Shown: piece by piece, positions 1 through 10,540 of the stretch
Numbering within the stretch: the stretch's first letter is position 1
Layout: the number at the start of each line of letters is the position of its first letter
Source of the DNA: Meconema thalassinum
Taxonomy: Eukaryota; Arthropoda; Insecta; Orthoptera; Tettigoniidae
Reading direction: 5' to 3'
Length of the DNA stretch: 64,000 nt
Assembly (NCBI GenBank): GCA_946902985.2
Contig: OX336397.1
Location: forward strand, 186,128,813 to 186,192,812
Translations under genes and position numbers: made by a program
Notes under the pieces: model-generated
The model's database searches: none
Seen by the model: only the letters and a program-made list of their open reading frames with translations
Told to the model about the DNA's origin: nothing

Positions 1-470
1 TTGTATTGTTTATGTATTGTTGAAATCTATGGGAATAATCCAAGCTTAGGGACAGAAGATCTAGCCGGAAATGGCTTTATCGAAGTTTCTTTTGCTCTGC
101 TACAGCATCTTGTAGGCCTGCAACTAACTGAAAATGTTGTAAGTGTTAGACTGTTCTTTGATTTGTGTAGCGCTCAAAACTAAGGTTGGCCTGCCTCAGT
201 TGAACTAGAACATTTACCTATTGTTCATAACCCATATCCGGCAATCAAGACAGATTTTGACAAGCCTCTGTAACATGTCTACGGTAAGGATTGGAAGAAT
301 AACGACACCCTCAAATCGCATTTATATATCTTCACAAACCATGCCAATGAGGATGGAGAAACAAACAATTCTGTGGAAGAGAACAACTGCTTGGAGAATG
401 ATACAGGACTCCATGTTCAAGACAATTGGCAAGATAGACTTTTCCTAAAACAGCCTGCTTTCGTCTTTAG
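1..470 (+). other. Unassigned segment with a possible decayed C2H2 finger
   Basis: An open frame runs from base 1 to 183 and has a GTAAGT-like donor near 139, but I do not recognise its product. From about 268 to 440 another frame reads GKDWKNNDTLKSHLY followed by an acidic stretch. The layout (aromatic residue, Leu, His) resembles a C2H2 finger of the kind found in insect BTB-zinc-finger proteins. The first two cysteines and the second histidine are not in frame, so it would be a decayed or frameshifted finger. There is no start codon or splice context that makes a gene model. Low confidence. Confidence 0.2.
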
Positions 471-735
471 TAAACAATGGAAATAAAGTTGCGAGATCTA
501 CACTGGCCAAACTGTGTGTCTGTGTGCGTGCATGAATGTGTGTGTGTTTATCATTTAAACATGAAGAGACTGGCTCAGAGGTAGCGCTAGCAGAGGACAT
601 CTCTGTGTCATGTTTTATATCGCGCAAACCCAAGGAAAACAAAATTGCAGCCACCCAAAATGTACAAAGCTAAAATAAAATTATGACTAAATTATTTTAC
701 AGATCTCTAGCAAATTTTAGCAAAACTGACCATTG
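470..735 (-). repeat. Dispersed repeat, single diverged copy
   Basis: On the minus strand this matches the unit of the 293-bp tandem array at 47.9-49.8 kb. It shares the tract around GTCATGTTTTATATCGC, the GCTAGCGCTACCTCTG-like tract and the AAATTTTAGC tract. It lies in opposite orientation to that array. No coding content is seen. Confidence 0.55.
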
Positions 736-1640
736 TGTAGAAAGTGTCTTGTGTGCAAACTACAAGGTCATCAAAAATATAATTTCATGATGGCTGGCAT
801 GCGTATAAGGCACTATATATATCCTAGTGTATGGTCCAATGATTCAATGTTCACATTAATTGGCAATCAGTTTTGTATGAACATTTCCCGTTTGGAACAT
901 GACGAGTATGAGAACAAATTGTGCGTAGCCGCCATCCTGAAATTATAAAATATATAAATAACTCTCAAAACATAAAGAGTTACCGTAACAAATGTTAGTG
1001 ACAAGTTAGGACCGTATATGTCGCCTTGAATAGCCAAGGCTAAACGACAGACCCTCAATTCATCCAAGATGGCGGCTGCACAAACTATTAGAACATTAAA
1101 ATCGACAACTCAGAATGAAATTGGCTAATTCTGACGAATCTTGCCAAGAGTATACGAGCTCATAATTGCGTTGATCAAGATATTATCACATTGAACATAG
1201 TGATCAAAGTCCATAATAAAATTTCAAAGAAATTGCAAACCTTTGGCATCCTAGAGCTATAATATTGAAATTTAATAATAAAATAGAACATAAAAATTTC
1301 TAAATGGCACTGGACGTAGTATTTGAACGTAATGGTGACTCATTCAGTCTGTAATTGCGATATTAAAACGAAACTTAGTAAGAAAGAGATATCGCACAGA
1401 GGACGTCACTGAAATAGGCCATAATGCACTGAATACAACGCTCTTTGGCCATCTTGTAAATAAAGAATATGATAATGAATAACGGATTGTATTTTTTGCG
1501 ATGCAACAACGAAATTTAGCAGTTATATAGAAACTATACAAAAACCGTCGCTACAATTATATAGCTGAAAATAGCGCAAAGTGACCATCTTGAAATTACA
1601 ATACGCACATACAAGTAACACTATATATTGAGCCCGATAT
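735..1640. repeat. AT-rich dispersed-repeat sequence related to 59.3-61.0 kb
   Basis: Around 1555-1625 the sequence has a tract (ATATAGCTGAAAATAGC, then a CATCTTGAAATTAC core and AAGTAACACTA) that closely matches about 59410-59480. Several CCATCTTG or CAAGATGG motifs recur at 1060-1600, as in the other members of this family. No gene is seen. Confidence 0.45.
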
Positions 1641-4600
1641 CATATCTGAGATATGACCTCGACGGCTCATGAGGAGTCAGACTTCTATGGTTGAACCGAG
1701 GACTCCAAAGCAGCAATGTTTTCTCTTGGGGAGTACTGTAACTCTCATTTAACAAACCACAAGTTGCAGTGCCACTGATATTAATTTTTGTCATGTTATT
1801 TGAAGACTGTATTTATTAATGGATATTTGTAAATAATTTCAAGCACTCAAGAATTGTATGATTTTTGTTGATGACTGTAAATAAAGGTATAACCTCGCAG
1901 AGCATGCGATAAACGTTTAAAAGCTGCACCCTTGACAGGGGTAGTGCAGTCGATGCTTCCGGCATGTTGCAGAGAACACTCTCATTTCAGGCGAGGTCCT
2001 GACCGGACGTGAATTTCGTCGCTGTTAAAATCTACGAGTAATGGTTACACCAACCATCATCGAAGCGTGTATAACATTTAATTAAACGCAGTAAAACTGC
2101 CAATGTCACTGGGAACGTTTATTTGGTTTAAAAGAGTGACATAAATAAATTTGGTAGAAATTCTTGACCCCAGGACTGAACAACGTGGCGAGCACATGTT
2201 TGCCGGCCGATGTGAAAATTGTTAAAGTTGAAACCATTCATTGTCTGTAATCGAATGAGAATTTATATTTAGTTGTTTAACACTCACCAGTGCATATAGG
2301 TGAATTTTTTCCTGAGCGGATGACTCTAGTGTGAATTAACACGAGTGTTTCAGTTACATAAATGTTTAAAGTGAGTATAGTTGCACAAGCAACCATTTAA
2401 GCTTCTGTGAATGGTCATTTTTGCAACAAGCCTCTACATGTGTAGAAGCAGTGTATTTGGAAAGCAACATCACGATAAGCTTAAATTCAGTGAGAATGCC
2501 GAAAATATGATTAAGATGGAGCTCATATTAATAATCAAACACCACGTGGACGCTATGATTCCTATTCTGATGGAAGCCGTTATGGAGTAGAACCCAGTAT
2601 GGAGGGGTTAGGCGATGGTTCATACTCACTGAAGGAAGGAAGACGGAATGGCTACACCAACCATGCCATCGCATTTGCCAATGGTATCCGGCAAAGCGCA
2701 CACACGGGAAACATTCGAGATGGTCACGCTAGTCTGACCGTAAGGTCGCAATCTATTTATGTATGGTCATGACGTGGGAGGATTAATTATAGTTGCCTTA
2801 CTACAGCACATTCTTTAGGTAGGGCACATGTCTTTATTTTCTACAATTCATCATGGTTATACCAGAAAGTAACATTTGCGAGAGCCTGAGGGATAAGCTC
2901 TTGCCACTATTATTGTAAATACATTTTTATGGTTATAGACCAGTGCAGTAAACCAAGCCCAGTTACGTAGTACGGTTATGTGTTATACTGTCAGAACTGC
3001 ATTCCACTGGATACAGTTAGCCTAGTGAGCAGATGTATTCAAGGCCGAAGTCCGGCATGTAATTTCTTTAATCCAGTGTTTGCGAGCGCGAGGCGCTGTG
3101 AGGTGTGAATAGGTTTAGAAGGCAATGAACTATTGCGCAGCCAACCGGCACCAAATAAACTTGTTTCTCACGCTGCGGAGACACATGTGAGTGTTCATTT
3201 GTTTTATTATTGCATATGTTGACATTCAGACGACTATGAAGGAATGCTATGTTAGTCAAGATGAGTTTAACAGGCAGTCGTAGGTTCGTTGTGAAGGGGT
3301 CATATCATAACAATTAGGGAGCCCCAGAAATTACTGCAACACATGGTTTCACTGCACAATTCCCTGATTATGTAATAATCGCAGTCCATCCACACTTTTT
3401 TGTAGATCAGAGAGTTCATTTAAAATCCACAGCTGATTGTACAGCTCAAGAATCATTGTCCACAGGCTGGAAAATTTTATAAAATTAGTGAATACCATTG
3501 TAATATTTTTGAGGTTTTCCACAATGGGTGGGTGCAATCCCTGATGTAAGGTACGATTGTGTACTACCTAAGCTAGTGACGTGTACGTTTTTGTCTCGTT
3601 TAACTTAACGACCGACGGGTCGAGCGTTATCGAGAGCACTTAAGGAGTGCTGATGAAACTTTGGAAAGTGTGTTTTTCTTCCAATTGCTGGAGGTGATGT
3701 TGGTTGTCCATTTACACCAAATCCTCACATTTTACGAGTTTAAAATGGTCACTAAACAAATACAGAGAAACTGGTAGGACTAAAATGATATTAATAAAAC
3801 CTTACACTAATAATCAAGTGACAGGATTTTCTCTCTTAACACAAACCTAAATTAATTAATAAGCAGGAATTTTTAAATATGATTAAAATCCTAAAAGTAA
3901 AGAAACCTTGTTAACCAGTGATTAGTTATTGCTCTACTTCGACTTCTTAGATACAATTATAGGTATTCCCATTTGCGAGACGACGGTCGGTTAACTACAT
4001 GTTTAAACATGGTAGTTAACTCGACAATGCAACGTTAGTCATGATCTACTTCATGCTGTTACCAACATAATTTTCACTCTAACAGACACTTATGACCATA
4101 CTTCACAAACTTTGGAGATGCGTGCAGGCAGGTCAGTGGCGCCAATTGCGCAATTTTGAAGGGTCATTTTGTTACACATTTGTGTTGTATATTAGTTAAG
4201 TTTTTCTCTTTAATGGTAGGAACAGGATGTGCTTAGCTCTTATTTTTGGAATAAATTTTGATTAAATGCATCTCGTTTATATCGTTGCTAAACTTAACGT
4301 TAAATAGGAATTAGCTTAAATCTCTGTAACGTTAAATGTTTGAAATGGCACCATCATAGCATGGTCTATAAACTTATTGTGCTGTAAATGTAACGAAATC
4401 TTTGCATTGTAAGCAAGTAAATATCTTTCTTTGCTGTAAATTCGTGCCTTTATTATTACTATTATTGCAATCTCCGAAGTAATTGTGTAGGGATGAATTA
4501 CGTGTCATTATCTTAGCCTTGCTTGTTGACTTCATTATCTGTTAGTATGACATCGAGTGGTTTAATTTTTAGGATATTTTGTACGGAGATGAGTAAATTC

Positions 4601-4690
4601 ATATTAAGAGTAATTAGCACGGATTAGCCTTTTTCACCTCTCCGAAGTAGGTTAGGGGGTCTGCCACTTTATGAATAAAATGAGTGCGAT
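1640..4690. other. No gene recognised; AT-rich spacer
   Basis: About 3 kb with no ORF above 65 codons and no motif I recognise. It has AATAAA-like motifs near 1880 and 2140, and two short similar tracts (GGTTACACCAACCAT at about 2043, GGCTACACCAACCAT at about 2650). It could hold remains of an LTR retroelement, but I see no paired LTRs or gag/pol motifs. Confidence 0.5.
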
Positions 4691-4756
4691 TTAAATGTAA
4701 GCTTGGCCTCTTTATTTATTTACATTGTTTAGACCCAAAGGATCACATTAAGTAAA

Positions 4757-5416
4757 TTATGTTCTGGTGCTGTTCTTCTTGTTCTTCCAGAACTCCTTCA
4801 TCATCTCACTGTGACGGACTCGACGTTCCTCCGTCCATCCTTTCCCTGGTCTCCTTGGTCGATCTTCGTGTGTGACTTCCCAACTGTGGATCTTATGTCG
4901 GAATATCATTCGATCGTCTATGTGTATTGGTGTGATGTTGGCACTTTCGAGATCAATTTGGACTTGGGTAACCCAGACTGTTGTCACTTTAAGTTTTCGT
5001 AAGTAAGTCAATATTCTCTTTGTTAGCCGGTCGTCATTCAGTCTCATAATGTGGCCGTAGAATCTCAGTCGTCGCTTGTGGAAATCTGACTCGATGTTAG
5101 AGTATCTCTCTGTGATTGTGTGTGATTGCAGACGATATCCATCATCTGTGAGTTTAGGGCCCAATATTTTACGGATGATTTTTCTCTCAGCCTTCTTGAT
5201 GTTCTCAAGATCCCCTTTGTAGTTGAGGTTTAGTGTCTCGCTGGCGTAAAGTGTCTCTGGTTTGATGACAGTCGTGCAGTGTTGAATTTTGGTGTTGATG
5301 CTCATGCATTTCTTGTTGTAAATATTTGCGATTTTTCCGTATGCTTTCCGCAATTTAAGTTCACGAGATTTTTGCGCCACTCTTTCCATACCTGTGGGTT
5401 CAATAATTTCACCCAA
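4757..5416 (-). pseudogene. LINE C-terminal domain
   Basis: The third frame of the LINE ORF, beginning within FKYLGEIIEP and running 219 residues to the stop. It carries the post-RT region typical of this LINE family: LYASETLNL, then KKAERKIIRKILGP, then a basic RRLRFYGHIMRLNDDRLTKR segment and a basic C-terminus. I see no CCHC zinc knuckle. The RRLRFYGHIMRLN block is the part that lets the two truncated copies at 14.1 kb and 35.1 kb be recognised. Confidence 0.85.
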
Positions 5417-7158
5417 ATACTTGAATTGATTAACCCTGTTATCATACCGTACTCTGTGAGTAAATTTTGTGCTTGAATGTGTTTTGTCGATATAAACTCG
5501 GTCTTTGTGAAGGAAATTTGTAGTCCGACCTTTTCAGCACACTCCTTTAAGACCTCAATCTGAAGAATTGCCGTTTGTTCATCAGCGGAGAGGATTGCAA
5601 GATCATCCGCGAAAGCGGAGCATGTCACGTCGATATTATCCGTTTGCCTTCCTAGCATGACGGGCTTCCAGGTATTCCGACTCCTCAGTTCATTTCTCCA
5701 TTCTTTGATGACCTTCTCTAGGACGAAATTAAAGAGTAGGGGGGAGAGCCCATCACCCTGCCGTACACCTGTCCCGATGAGGAAAGGTTCAGATACTTCA
5801 CCAAGGAACTTGACTTTGGAAGTTGTTTCAGATTGGGTCTGTTGGATGAGGCTTCGTGTTTTCGGGTCGAGCGTGTATTCTTCGAGTATATTAAAAAGGG
5901 ACAGGCGGTCGACAGAGTCATAAGCTTTCTGAAAATCGACGAATACGCAGATGGTTGGGAGATTTCGTAAAGCTCGGAGTGTCAGTGTGGACTTGAGGTC
6001 GAAAATTTGTTCAGTACTTGATCTGTTTCGTCTGAACCCTGCCTGGTATTCACCAATGGGAGGCTCGAGCTGTTCTTGTGTGTTTTGTAGGAGGCAAGCA
6101 GAGAAGACTTTGTAAGGTACAGAAAGGAGGGATATCCCTCTATAGTTATTCACAACCAATCTGTCTCCTTTTTTGTAGAGTGGGTGAATGAGTGCGCATT
6201 TCCAATCATCTGGGAGTTTTTCACTTCGCCAGACTTCTTGGATGATCTGTGTAATTTCTTGCAGTGATCGTGGTCCAAGATTTTTCAGCAGTTCCGCGAC
6301 AATTTCGTCTTCTCCTGCTGTCTTTACATTCTTGAGTTTTTTGATATGGCGCGTGATTTCTTCTTGTGTTGGTGGATCAGTGTCTGGCTTGACGTGTTCT
6401 GGGGTCGTATGCAAGAAACGTACAGTTGGTTCGGGACAGTTAAGGAGCCCAGAAAAGTAGCTTGCAAGTTCATCGCAATTTTCACGATTAGTAAGTGCCA
6501 GTTTTCCATCCTGTTTCCTAAAGGTTAAATTTGGCGGTGCATAACCCTTAATATTATTCGCGAAGGTCCTGTAGAAATTCCGACTATCGGAGTTTCTGAA
6601 ATCATTCTCCATGGGCTTAAGTTGCTCAGTGATATAATCACGCTTGACTTTCCTGATAGTCTTGTTTGTCTGTTTGCGGATGTCGAGGAAGTGTCCCAGG
6701 GTTCCTGGTGATCTACTGCTGTTGTATTTTTGGAATGCGATTCGGCGATTGGCAATGGCTTGATCACACTCAGAATTCCACCATGGATGTTTTGTCTTTC
6801 TTTTTAGCGGGATCAGTGCTTTAGCTTGTCCGATAATTTTGCTACGAAAGTCGTTCCAGTTATTCGCCGGTTCCTTTTCCCATTCCTCTACAATATTTGT
6901 TTCTTGAATCATAGCTAAATCGAATTTCGGTATATGTGGTTTGCGACGGTGAACTCTCTTTGGAGTGAACTTTACTTTGATTCTTGTGAGGTAGTGATCC
7001 GAGTCGATATTCGCGTCTCGTCGGACTTGAACGTCGTGAATGGTTCTGTAGTGGGCGTAGGAAATGGCGACGTGATCAATCTGATACTCACCGAGATGTT
7101 GGATCGGAGATCGCCATGTTTTCTGCTTATGCGGTGATTTTCTAAAGTGCGTGGACAT
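5302..7158 (-). pseudogene. LINE endonuclease end plus reverse transcriptase
   Basis: The second frame of the same ancestral ORF. The catalytic endonuclease tail is IDSDHY (Ser53-Asp54-His55). Reverse transcriptase follows: the NYRGISLL block at 338-345, GFRRNRSST at 374-382, the first catalytic Asp in FVDFQKAYDS (Asp408), GVRQGDGLSPLLFN at 464-477, and the FADD box at 516-519. The catalytic aspartates are present, so the domain is structurally complete. From about residue 567 the frame diverges; the true continuation (VNQFKYLGEIIEP) is in the neighbouring frame, consistent with loss of one base near 5446. Most + strand ORFs here are antisense shadows of it. Confidence 0.9.
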
Positions 7159-7877
7159 AATTTTAAGGTTGAATTGGTGACGGATGTCAAACAGACGCGT
7201 GCCGTTATTGTTCGTGTTTTGGTGTGCGGAATATTTACCGACGATTTTTCGATAGATTTTCTCTTTGCCAAGTCAGCATTGAAATCTCCCATGAGGATTT
7301 TAACGTCGTCGCGGGAAATCTTGCTCATGATGTTCTCAAGTTTGTTCCAGAATTTTTCAACCGTTTCAGGGTTCTTCTTATTGTCAACATTGGTGGGGGC
7401 ATGAGCATTGATGAGTGTGAAATTTTTGTTGGCGCATTTGATGCGCATGATCATGAGCCGACTATTGACGGGTGTAATTACCCTGACGGAGGTGATAATA
7501 GATCTGTGTACAAGAAACGCCATACCGAAAATTGGTTCGCCCCTTGCGACTCTTTGTTGTGTTTTGCTTTTAAAGATGCGGTAGTTTCCGTAGTCCATAG
7601 TGTCGTTGTCTGTCCTTTGTGTTTCTTGAGCAAGGATGAGAATTTTTTGTCGGTCAATTTCCTGCGCGAGGTCATGTAATTTACCTGTTTGGATCAATGT
7701 ATTAATGTTTATCGTTCCAAGGAATGATTTCTGGTTGTAGGGAAGTTTACCAGAGATCTCCGATACTCTCTGTTGCGCACGTCTGAACTCCCCAGAATCC
7801 GAAAGTTCAGTGGCCGTCTCTTGACGGGTGGATTGTGTACCACCTGGGGTAAGATTGTATTTACTTGCACATTCCAT
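6972..7877 (-). pseudogene. LINE endonuclease domain (N-terminal frame)
   Basis: This frame encodes the N-terminal part of the LINE protein, an AP-endonuclease-like nuclease that nicks target DNA to prime reverse transcription. Expected motifs are visible: Asn near residue 57 (GTININT), Glu85 in AQETQR, INAHAPT at 157-163, and GDFNAD at 197-202. After about residue 203 the frame is wrong. The correct continuation (GKEKIYRKIVGKYS...) is in the next frame, which needs one more G in the GACTTGGC tract near 7268. The last roughly 95 residues of this frame are therefore a shadow translation. The final endonuclease motif (SDH) sits at the start of the neighbouring frame. Confidence 0.85.
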
Positions 7878-7979
7878 ATTTGCTTGTACTCAGTACCTGG
7901 CCTAGCAGATACCAGGACCATATAGGACCAGAGGTTGTTGAGGCCTTTGGAACTTAGATTTTCAGCCGAGCTCACTCAG

Positions 7980-8580
7980 CTAACAGACGCTGACCACTCG
8001 CCGCTGGATACCAGTACAGACGCTCATGGATTTAAGTAAAGCTGACTTCTAACCAAATGCTAGTATTGATGCCTTTTATCCTATTAATCCCGGATACAAG
8101 GCCGCCTCGTCCGCCATTAACACTGTTCTACAGATCATCTATACCACCATCAATGCCGTTGAGGACTTCACCTTAACCCTGGCAAGGGACCCTTACAAGG
8201 TACTACCAGCCGGGTCAGCTGGACCTGGCTTCCCAAACATTGGGCCCAGGTTGGCGGGCCTCTTAATTGTATTTTGTGTTTTTATTCCTCTGGTCTGGTA
8301 GTTTTGATTACTCATTATACCCGACACCCCTGAGTTAACTTTCCTTGTGTATCCCCAGTCCATGAATGCATTCCTCCCTGTCCTATATGTCTTCTCGTTG
8401 GAGGGGGGTTTCGGAAGGGTCATTTAAGGCCAATGGCTCCCCGAAATCCTCGTCAAGCAGGCACAATATTTTGATACCATACGTAAATGTATGTGGGCTT
8501 TGTATGACCATGGTGTTGGGGTGGTGCGCCTGCCTCTCAACTGAGTTTATTTCCTTTCAGGGGTTTAGAAAGTGACGTGA
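7980..8580. other. Probable LINE 5' leader and unassigned sequence
   Basis: No ORF of interest. The segment joins directly to the LINE start on the minus strand and may be its 5' UTR. I see no target-site duplication that fixes the boundary. Confidence 0.35.
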
Positions 8581-8810
8581 GGGCTGGAACGGGGTGCACT
8601 CAGCCTCGTGAGGACAATTGAGTAGCTGTCTGGCAATGAGGCAGCATCCCGGTCACGAAAACCCAGATTAACGGCCGAGGGAACCTGAAGCGTTGACCAG
8701 GCATCACCTTAAAATCTGGAGGCCAAATGGCTGGGCAGCCGTCGCTTGGTAGGACTAGGCCCTTCATAGGCTGCAGTGCCAGAGATCTTATGAGAGCTAC
8801 ACGGGCCAAA
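8580..8810 (-). repeat. Dispersed repeat block, recurring near 22.0-22.17 kb
   Basis: The block contains GGTCACGAAAACCCAGATTA, ATTAACGGCCGAGGGAACCTGA and GGCCCTTCATAGGCT. The same order of words recurs at about 22045-22170 with substitutions. Two copies in one window make it a dispersed element, perhaps the body of a SINE or LINE leader. It abuts a copy of the 293-bp repeat family at 8810. Confidence 0.6.
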
Positions 8811-9655
8811 ATTTATCAGTCTGTCTGTGTGTGATGTGAATATCTGTCCCCCTCCCTATCAATTCAAACACGAAGAAATCAAATTGAATGAAATTCTGTA
8901 CAGAGGTAGCACTAGTGAAAGACACCTCAGTGTCATGTTTTATATCGCCGCAATCTTGACAGAAAAGTAATGTTGGACACCCAAATGTTCAAAGATTAAA
9001 TCAAATTGCGACTAACCTAATCATATCTTTTCAGAACGCTCTATCAAAGTTCCCACGTTCACCAGTAGGTATCATTGATATCGGGTGGCGAAAGTTGGAA
9101 CTACTTGAAATTTAACGGAACTTGTAGCTCACCCTTTAGGGTGTCCGCTGGAAGCAGCTACAGACTCAGGCGAGCCGAACATGTCCTCGGACACTCCCGG
9201 CACTAAAAGCCATACGATAAATAAATAAATAAATAAATAATATCTTCTCTACCAAATTTTGCAACAATATACCTTTATGTTGGAAACGTCATTCAACTAA
9301 ATTGCAAGGTCATCAACTAAATAGTTTGAAGATGGGGGCCATGTATGTGTGCAAATCGCGTGTGTGAGTCTGTATATCTGTCCCCTATCAATTCAAACAC
9401 GACGAAACCGAATTGAACATAATTTGGTACAGAGGTAGCACTAGCAAAGGACACCTCAGTGTCGTGTTTTATATCGCCACTGTTTTGACGGAAACGTAAT
9501 GGTGGCCTCCCAAATTTTCAAAGATTAGATCAAATTACGACTAACCTAATCATTCGATCTCTACCAAATTTTACCAAAATGTACCTTAACGCCGGAAGTA
9601 TCTTTTGCCCCAACTGCAAGGTAATCAGCCAACTTGTTTCAAGATGGCAGACGTA
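8810..9655 (-). repeat. Two diverged units of the 293-bp repeat family, inverted
   Basis: Two units read on the minus strand, about 8820-9060 and 9350-9655. Each contains the reverse complement of the array unit at 48-49.8 kb: TATCAATTCAAACACGA, GGTAGCACTAG, CACCTCAGTGTC, ATATCGCC and GACTAACCTAATCAT. A different sequence containing a short (AAAT)n tract at about 9220-9240 lies between them. Confidence 0.7.
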
Positions 9656-10540
9656 TGAATCATGCAAGTATTAAAATGTAAAGGTCCCAGGGTCCCTACA
9701 CACTTAGGACCTTACACCCCATAAGAGAGTTATGGCCAGACGCCCCTGAACCTGCAGGCAGCAACACAACTACGCATCAAACTACAAATCCAACTAACAC
9801 AACTTCGCTTCAATCCCAACATCTTACACCCTCTTCTACCCCAAATCTACCCTCAAGCTGAGAACAACAACAACAAACGGCTCACACATCAATTACACAT
9901 AGCCGGCAGAGTGGAAACCTCAGCTCTTGCCTAAGGCTTGCGCCATTTAGATTTAGCTACACTGAAACTATATGGGACATCAACACAAATGAAGAAACAC
10001 TGGCTCAGCACTTCCAAAATGATAAAAAGGACATCCCCACCGGACCAAGGGTCTGTTGTTCGCCGAAGGCCTCGCCCATCTACACCGTGAAGTCCTGCCA
10101 GTGGTAAGTGTGACTCAGAATCCTAAACTTGTAATTTACATCTCCTTCCCAACTTAACACCTAAACACTGACTGTATTTCTAACATTGTCTACACGTTCC
10201 TAAATTAGAGGAACAAACTCTAACACTCTGGTACTGCACCCGAAGCTGACGTAGCCACCACCTATTATCCTAAGGGATGGAAGGGATCGCACAGGGCGTT
10301 GATACCAAGCTAGAAAAGATCAACGGATCCTTGCTAGATGGATAGCTAGTAACCTCTGAATGTTCGTACATTTATCAAAAATACGATAGTACGTCTACTT
10401 AGCTACAAAATAAAACTTCCTACGAACCAAGATGTGGTAGGACAAGATTCTTAGAATCTCGAAGGTGAACGGTTACTTAAATTTGCAATGAGCGCCAGTA
10501 CCTAAATAGCTGCACTATCGTTTCCTGATTATTAAAGATA
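9655..10540. other. No gene recognised
   Basis: One frame on + from about 9730 to 9900 reads through a Gln/Leu/Asn-rich stretch without stops, but it has no known domain and then breaks up. The tract at about 10440-10510 (AGAATCTCGAAGGTG and following) resembles 47740-47800, so part of this is a dispersed repeat. Confidence 0.4.

Larger units (their letters stand above)
4690..7980 (-). mobile_element. LINE (non-LTR retrotransposon), near-complete, two 1-nt frameshifts
   Basis: A single-ORF non-LTR retrotransposon lies on the minus strand. The order is an apurinic-type endonuclease (from the ATG at 7877), reverse transcriptase, then a C-terminal domain ending at 4757, about 1,040 codons in all. 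The reading frame changes twice, near 7268 and near 5446, each explained by loss of one base, so this copy cannot make a full protein. The 3' UTR ends near 4700 in an A-rich (TAAA)-type tail. The 5' limit is uncertain: non-coding sequence upstream of the ATG probably belongs to it, perhaps to 8.2 kb or further. The clade is not assigned. Two 5'-truncated relatives lie at 14.1 and 34.6 kb. Confidence 0.9.

Noticed and set aside
5657..7679. Several + strand ORFs of 67-151 codons
   Set aside because: They are antisense to the LINE endonuclease/RT and encode nothing recognisable.
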